Part shown: positions 62,381-64,000 of the stretch, one piece after another
Layout of the letters: every line of letters starts with the position of its first letter
How positions within the stretch are numbered: position 1 is the first letter of the stretch
Assembly: GCF_001039355.2 (NCBI RefSeq)
Contig: NW_019775902.1
Location: 641,984-705,983, forward strand
Origin: Lingula anatina
Lineage: Eukaryota; Brachiopoda; Lingulata; Lingulida; Lingulidae
DNA length: 64,000 nucleotides
Direction of reading: 5' to 3'
Program-made: the position numbers and the translations under genes
The notes under the pieces: generated by a model
Databases searched by the model: none
Told to the model about the DNA's origin: nothing
What the model saw: the letters and a program-made list of their open reading frames with translations, nothing else

Positions 62381-63230
62381 AGCTGTAGTTCAGAGAAAAA
62401 AGTTTTATTTTTTTCGACATGAAATTTTCTCATACGCCAGCTTCAGATATGCATGCGTCTTGTTAAAATGGTCTGATTTTGCCTGATTTCTAAATTCGGT
62501 TGGTTTTCTGGAATATCTTATTAATTGCATCCCGTCTATCTTCGCATTCCGTTGTTTTTTGTGTCCGTAATTGCACTGTACGTGCACGTATGTCCTGGTC
62601 CTAATATTTGTTTTATCAACGTCTGAATTGTCCTCCCGAGAATATCATCACATTAATTTCTATTTCACAGAAATATCACAAGACGCGATCCGTCAATATT
62701 CGTCACAAAATTAAAGCGGGTTAATTCCCGTGATGAAGTAAAAACAACATCACAAATTAGTGTCACTCTCAAGCGTGAATTCCAACTGAGTGGCCGCGGC
62801 ATTCGACCCGTATGGTAATCTTCACTGATCTGAAACCCAATTGCTAGTACACGTGGCTTCAGGCTATACGTCATCCACGTTAAAATGTCGACATTACATA
62901 ATCTACCGCCACGTGCTCATATTAAAAGCCCAAACCTCACAGTATGACCAAGAAACATGACGATGAAACGAAGCTACATTTTAAAGAGACGGTCAGTCAG
63001 CTGTTACAAAACCAATCTGAGTTACGATAAAAATAATATTAAACATCTGTCACATCAAGATGGATAGGCCTATTGTAACACTAGTGAATACAATATCAAA
63101 AATAAAATAAAATAATAATAGGCTTAATAATAATAATAATAAGAGCTAGGTGTGACGACCATGTAGCCAAGGAATGCAACTGTTGCTATGCCACCCTAAT
63201 ATTTACAAGACATAACAGCGAGAAAATAAG
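62381..63230. other. Upstream flank of the minus-strand GPCR
   Basis: No gene is recognised. The promoter of the GPCR would lie here on the minus strand, but no clear core elements are seen. A short AAT-repeat tract occurs near 63105-63140. Confidence 0.5.
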
Positions 63231-63480
63231 ACCCCATTCCCATAGACACCATCAGTCCACACAAGTGGATCTAACTTTGCAGGGACTCTCGCTGAATGCA
63301 ATCAGTTTAACCGAATGACACGCTTCCTCTAGTTTCCAATGTGTTCGTATAATCACCAGCCTTCAGTAATCTACTTAACGCCAGGAGGAGGGGAGTCCTT
63401 CAATCTGACTGCACTCAGCGAGAGTCCCCGCAGAGTTGGATCTATTTACGTAGGCCGATGACGGTGTCTATGGGAATGGG
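63231..63480. mobile_element. 250-bp foldback MITE, ACCCCATTCCCATAGA family
   Basis: ACCCCATTCCCATAGACACC at the left is matched by its inverse at the right with one terminal mismatch. A second inner inverted block (TGGATCTAACTTTGCAGGGA and onward, about 40 bp) pairs with GAGAGTCCCCGCAGAGTTGG on the right with several mismatches, so most of the element can fold back. It is non-coding, and a diverged relative lies at 41944. Confidence 0.85.
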
Positions 63481-63949
63481 GCCAAAGAGCAATTTAACAT
63501 AATGATGCCATATGAGCATGTTTACTGTATTATGGTGATGCTATATAATACAACAAAAATCAACGTGTTACAATTTAATTTACACATCGCGAGATAAGTA
63601 CGTGTTACATACTTGTACATGTATTTGACCCTTTGCGAAAAACGTGTCTGAACACATATTACTGTTCATGCCTGTTTTAATCCCTTGCTTGTTAATATTT
63701 CATAATACGGCAATAAATCCGCATTTACTCTTCTGGAGAAAGTGGCCTTCTTGCAGCAATAAAGAGATAAAAAAGTCAATTTTTTGGTGGCTTTGGTTGA
63801 AAAGGGAGTTCAAATTTAGTGGCTCGGGCTTCATAAACAAGCTGTTTTTTCATAAATGAAAAGTATCAAACACAAGCCGTGGCTGAAAGCTTGGATTACA
63901 TATTACATCTTTAAAGTACATGTTTATAGATGCATCATTATTATAACTT

Positions 63950-63953
<4 letters not shown>

Positions 63954-64000
<47 letters not shown>
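63954..64000. repeat. (CA)n then (TA)n microsatellite at window end
   Basis: About 19 CA units followed by TATATATA, cut off by the window edge. Confidence 0.95.

Noticed and set aside
1-64000. CRISPR arrays, bacterial operons, integrated phage or retroviral genes
   Set aside because: None seen: no spaced direct repeats of CRISPR type, no ribosome-binding-site gene chains, and no reverse transcriptase, gag or capsid motifs in the frames examined.

Overview
This is a window of animal (invertebrate metazoan) nuclear DNA. Coding sequence is sparse and split by GT-AG introns. It is AT-rich, full of microsatellites, and carries several families of short DNA transposons. Frequent TACATGTA-type words, a terminal repeat resembling AAAGGGAGATAACTC, and the gene content would fit a mollusc or another marine invertebrate, but the taxon cannot be fixed from the sequence. 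The first 171 bases are N. Isolated single Ns at 29785, 40274, 43126, 47511 and 55932 behave as contig joins: each has a duplicated segment beside it or interrupts a gene.

Layout. 172-27600: no gene recognised; microsatellites, a 330-bp CACTA pentanucleotide array, a 168-bp MITE at 16929 and possible promoter-like motifs. 27648-32276 (+): a GPR156-type class C (GABA-B-like) receptor in six visible exons, with the TM4 exon missing where the N at 29785 falls. 32277-40900: non-coding, with a 293-bp CAGTGGCGGAT-ended element, a 56-bp-arm hairpin and a likely 5' exon or promoter for the next gene. 40905-41885 (+): a complete three-exon CD225/dispanin (IFITM-like) gene of 126 aa. 42641-45057: two versions of one locus back to back, the second carrying a 1386-bp Tc1-like transposon with a decayed transposase. 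47351-56912 (+): a second CD225 gene whose first exon and last two exons lie on either side of a separate contig. That contig holds a type II membrane protein with TM, SEA, Ser/Thr-rich and seven LDLa modules and no visible 3' end. 59947-61105: a tandem duplication. 61202-62380 (-): an intronless, divergent rhodopsin-class GPCR. 62381-64000: a foldback MITE at 63231 and a CA repeat at the window end.

The genes encode membrane proteins: two receptors, two small CD225 proteins with N-terminal PPxY motifs, and one SEA/LDLa ectodomain protein. No operon-like or pathway link between them is evident. The two CD225 genes share exon phases, the PPTY motif and the membrane core, so they are local paralogues. 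The most informative structure is the empty-site/filled-site pair around the Tc1 element, which looks like two haplotypes assembled in series and defines the insertion to the base.
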